Positions 63,201 through 64,000 of a stretch of 64,000 bases of DNA are shown here, in pieces. The stretch's first letter is position 1. Each line of letters starts with the position of its first letter. The notes below the pieces were generated by a model. It did not search any database. It had not been told where the DNA came from and saw nothing but the letters and a program-made list of their open reading frames with translations. The DNA comes from CALLVY01 sp937899855. Lineage in GTDB: Bacteria > Bacteroidota > Bacteroidia > Chitinophagales > Saprospiraceae. The stretch lies in the NCBI GenBank assembly GCA_039820405.1, contig JBCBQC010000016.1, positions 1-64,000 on the forward strand, written 5' to 3'. The position numbers and the translations under genes were made by a program.

Positions 63201-64000
63201 CCCGGAAGAAAGGCGATTACGAAAAGCTACTGACGCAGCTGCAAACCGAACGGCGTTTACCGGAGGTTCTGCTGCACTTTTGGAACATCGACCACCGCGT
63301 GGTGCCCAGTGCCAAAAAGGCCAAGGGCATCAAGTACGCGGGTTTTTACAGCCTCCTATTTTTCTCGCAGGCTTACGCCAAGCTACAGCCCGAGGCGCAG
63401 TGTGCCATCCGAGTATTTACCCGAGAATTGTACGCCCTCAAGGACAGCGATCAGCCGGCTTCAGCACAGGCCTTGGCGGTGGGAGCGGGCCGGGTCATCC
63501 AGCAGGAATTGCCCAACTTTACTTTTCAAAACATCGACCTCAACGGGGCCAGTTTGGAGCCCGGTATCATTGGTAATATTCTCGGTGGTAGGGAGGGGAG
63601 TCCGGCCGAGGCTCAGGAGGTGACGGCCTGGCGCGACGATCAGCAGTGGAAGTTGGGCTACGAGCGGACCAAGGTGGAGGCGATCAACCAGCTCAAGTTG
63701 CGCTTTCGGCCGGGGGGAGTGTATTTGCTGACGGGAGGGCTGGGCGGTATTGGCTCCATCATCGCCAAGTTTTTGGCTTATAAGTACCGCGCCAAATTGA
63801 TTTTGCTCAACCGTACCCCGCTGCCCCCCCGTTCGGAATGGGCGGCATACCTGGCCCAGCAAGAGGGCCAAAGGGGCGACCGCAGCAGCCGGAAGATCAA
63901 TCTGATCCAGGACATGGAGGCTTTTGGGGCGGAGGTCCTGACGGCGGCAATCGACATTACGGACGAGCGGGCCCTCCAAAAGTTGAAGGCCAAGGTGGCG
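60260..64000 (+). CDS. Type I polyketide synthase, KS-AT-KR... (3' end outside window)
   Basis: The frame is open from ATG 60260 to the edge (1247 codons visible). Ketosynthase (about 14-430): TTCSTSL with C183, EAHGTAT with H319, KTNLGHMNSAAG with H359, all present. Linker and acyltransferase (about 530-840): FSGQGSQY, GHSIGEY (S633) and SHAFHS, the malonyl-type HAFH signature. Post-AT linker, then a ketoreductase structural half (about 900-1120) and the Rossmann motif LLTGGLGGIGS (1156-1166); the catalytic KR residues and any DH or ACP lie off the window. TTCSTSL is common in ketosynthases that accept peptidyl chains from NRPS carriers, fitting the gene order. The predicted step is malonate extension of the aminoacyl chain and keto reduction. 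Confidence 0.95.
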   Translation, partial: MSTLPNDDLLSNSIAVIGMACRFPRATNPKEYWKLLHDGIECVEEITEADLIKAGLNPEVLHHPNFVSRQVVLDDIDIFDADFFGYFPRDAEILDPQQRILLECAWEALESSAYIPEKSEEVIGVFAGSDMSQYLFNVYSNREIMESVGLFQVNLANDKDHVTTRVAYKLNLNGPAVTVQTTCSTSLVAISMACQSLLSYQCDIALAGGTAIALTQKVGYVYQEGGIASPDGYCRAFDARGQGTIGGSGAGMVVLKRLEEALADGDEIQAIVRGFALNNDGALKVGYTAPSVEGQSEVIAMAQAMAEVDPGDITYVEAHGTATPLGDPIEVRALTEAFRGGTTKTNYCGIGSVKTNLGHMNSAAGVGGFMKVVLALKNKQLPPSLHFETPNPNIDFHHSPFYVVDRLRDWEPGDRPRIAGISSFGIGGTNAHVILEEAPKRQARDGQQDWLLFPFSARTESALEQLVERHRQFWEESPDLDLADVAYTLQVGRRDFRYRTFRLLESTTAAEAAEKLRRSPGGIVQRVEEEGAERPVVFMFSGQGSQYVNMARALYTSQPLFRAEMDRCNELVRAYSGLDILALIYPAEGAEAAAQEALRQTANTQVALFVVEYALAQVWLAWGIRPSAMVGHSIGEYVAACVAGVFSLEDSLKIVVERGRLMQSVEPGGMLSIPLAEREVLSSLPAGISVSVLNSPQQTVVSGSLADIAALEEGLLARGLKCQRLQTSHAFHSQMFDPIVGPFADIIGQYEAHPPRIPFVSNTSGTWIQEEEAMNPNYWARHLRQPVRFFENIETLNEQTGSLFLEIGPGTTLQRLTQSILEAADQHVLASTPHPKDRSSASRTMVQTLGSLWLHGLPVDWSGYYGEEKRGRLSLPTYPFERKRFWISPPQVTEAAGPARKKDMSEWFYVPKWEVVQPYARVATPETLHLPQERFVVFLDKQGYGQPFVDYLSERPGVDLIVVRAGRSFAQPQPNTFKVNPRKKGDYEKLLTQLQTERRLPEVLLHFWNIDHRVVPSAKKAKGIKYAGFYSLLFFSQAYAKLQPEAQCAIRVFTRELYALKDSDQPASAQALAVGAGRVIQQELPNFTFQNIDLNGASLEPGIIGNILGGREGSPAEAQEVTAWRDDQQWKLGYERTKVEAINQLKLRFRPGGVYLLTGGLGGIGSIIAKFLAYKYRAKLILLNRTPLPPRSEWAAYLAQQEGQRGDRSSRKINLIQDMEAFGAEVLTAAIDITDERALQKLKAKVA

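Noticed and set aside
1..64000. tRNA, rRNA, CRISPR array, prophage
   Set aside because: No tRNA-like cloverleaf or T-loop sequence, rRNA stretch, spaced repeat array or phage gene block was seen in the intergenic regions.

Overview
The window is from a Bacteroidota chromosome, most likely Saprospiria (Lewinella or Haliscomenobacter-like). The lineage is inferred from GC-rich genes, four large secreted proteins with type IX secretion (T9SS) C-terminal sorting domains, leader regions without Shine-Dalgarno sites, several promoters with the Bacteroidota -7 box TAnnTTTG, and many TlpA-type thioredoxins and lipoproteins. No rRNA, tRNA, CRISPR array or complete insertion sequence was recognised.

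Layout. 1-4.6 kb (minus): a four-gene MacAB-TolC-type efflux operon (adaptor, TolC, ATPase, permease cut by the window edge). 4.8-7.9 kb: a T9SS-exported multidomain protein. 8.1-11.3 kb: a 58-residue membrane protein (plus), then a minus-strand run of esterase, thioredoxin, TPR lipoprotein and methionine aminopeptidase. 11.5-12.7 kb: acyl-CoA thioesterase and M50-like protease. 12.8-15.8 kb: a probable restriction-modification island in which a MerR-type helix-turn-helix is fused to an adenine methyltransferase, an Rpn-type nuclease gene sits in the middle, and a convergent PD-(D/E)XK protein is the candidate restriction enzyme. 15.9-19.5 kb: a T9SS beta-propeller protein with dockerin-like and cohesin-like modules. 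19.5-26.2 kb: an MMPL exporter facing a tightly packed operon of AurF-like diiron oxygenase, OleA-like thiolase, AMP-forming ligase and OleD-like reductase. This resembles the OleACD beta-lactone/olefin pathway without OleB. 26.5-32 kb: a TIR-TPR-SDR fusion, a TlpA lipoprotein, a small beta-barrel-domain protein and an M23 peptidase. 32-42.7 kb: a T9SS propeller protein, a dicarboxylate symporter, an OmpA-PD40 protein, purM and a duplicated TlpA protein, followed by a MITE-like inverted repeat. 43-52 kb: a Spy-like secreted protein, a DEDDh exonuclease, then an M36 protease, outer-membrane protein, lipoprotein and M48 protease. 52-56.6 kb (minus): an operon with an EAD11-like membrane protein, a secreted protein, a thrombospondin-3-repeat outer-membrane protein, a GldN-like protein and DinB. 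56.85-64 kb (plus): the start of a hybrid NRPS-PKS cluster (C-A-PCP, then KS-AT-KR...) running off the right edge.

How the genes work together. Two specialised-metabolism loci (the Ole-like operon and the NRPS-PKS) and one defence locus lie among envelope, protein-export and housekeeping genes. The least ordinary items are the OleB-less Ole-like operon with an AurF-type partner, the TIR-TPR-SDR fusion, the HTH-methyltransferase/Rpn/endonuclease island, and the EAD11-like/GldN-like operon.
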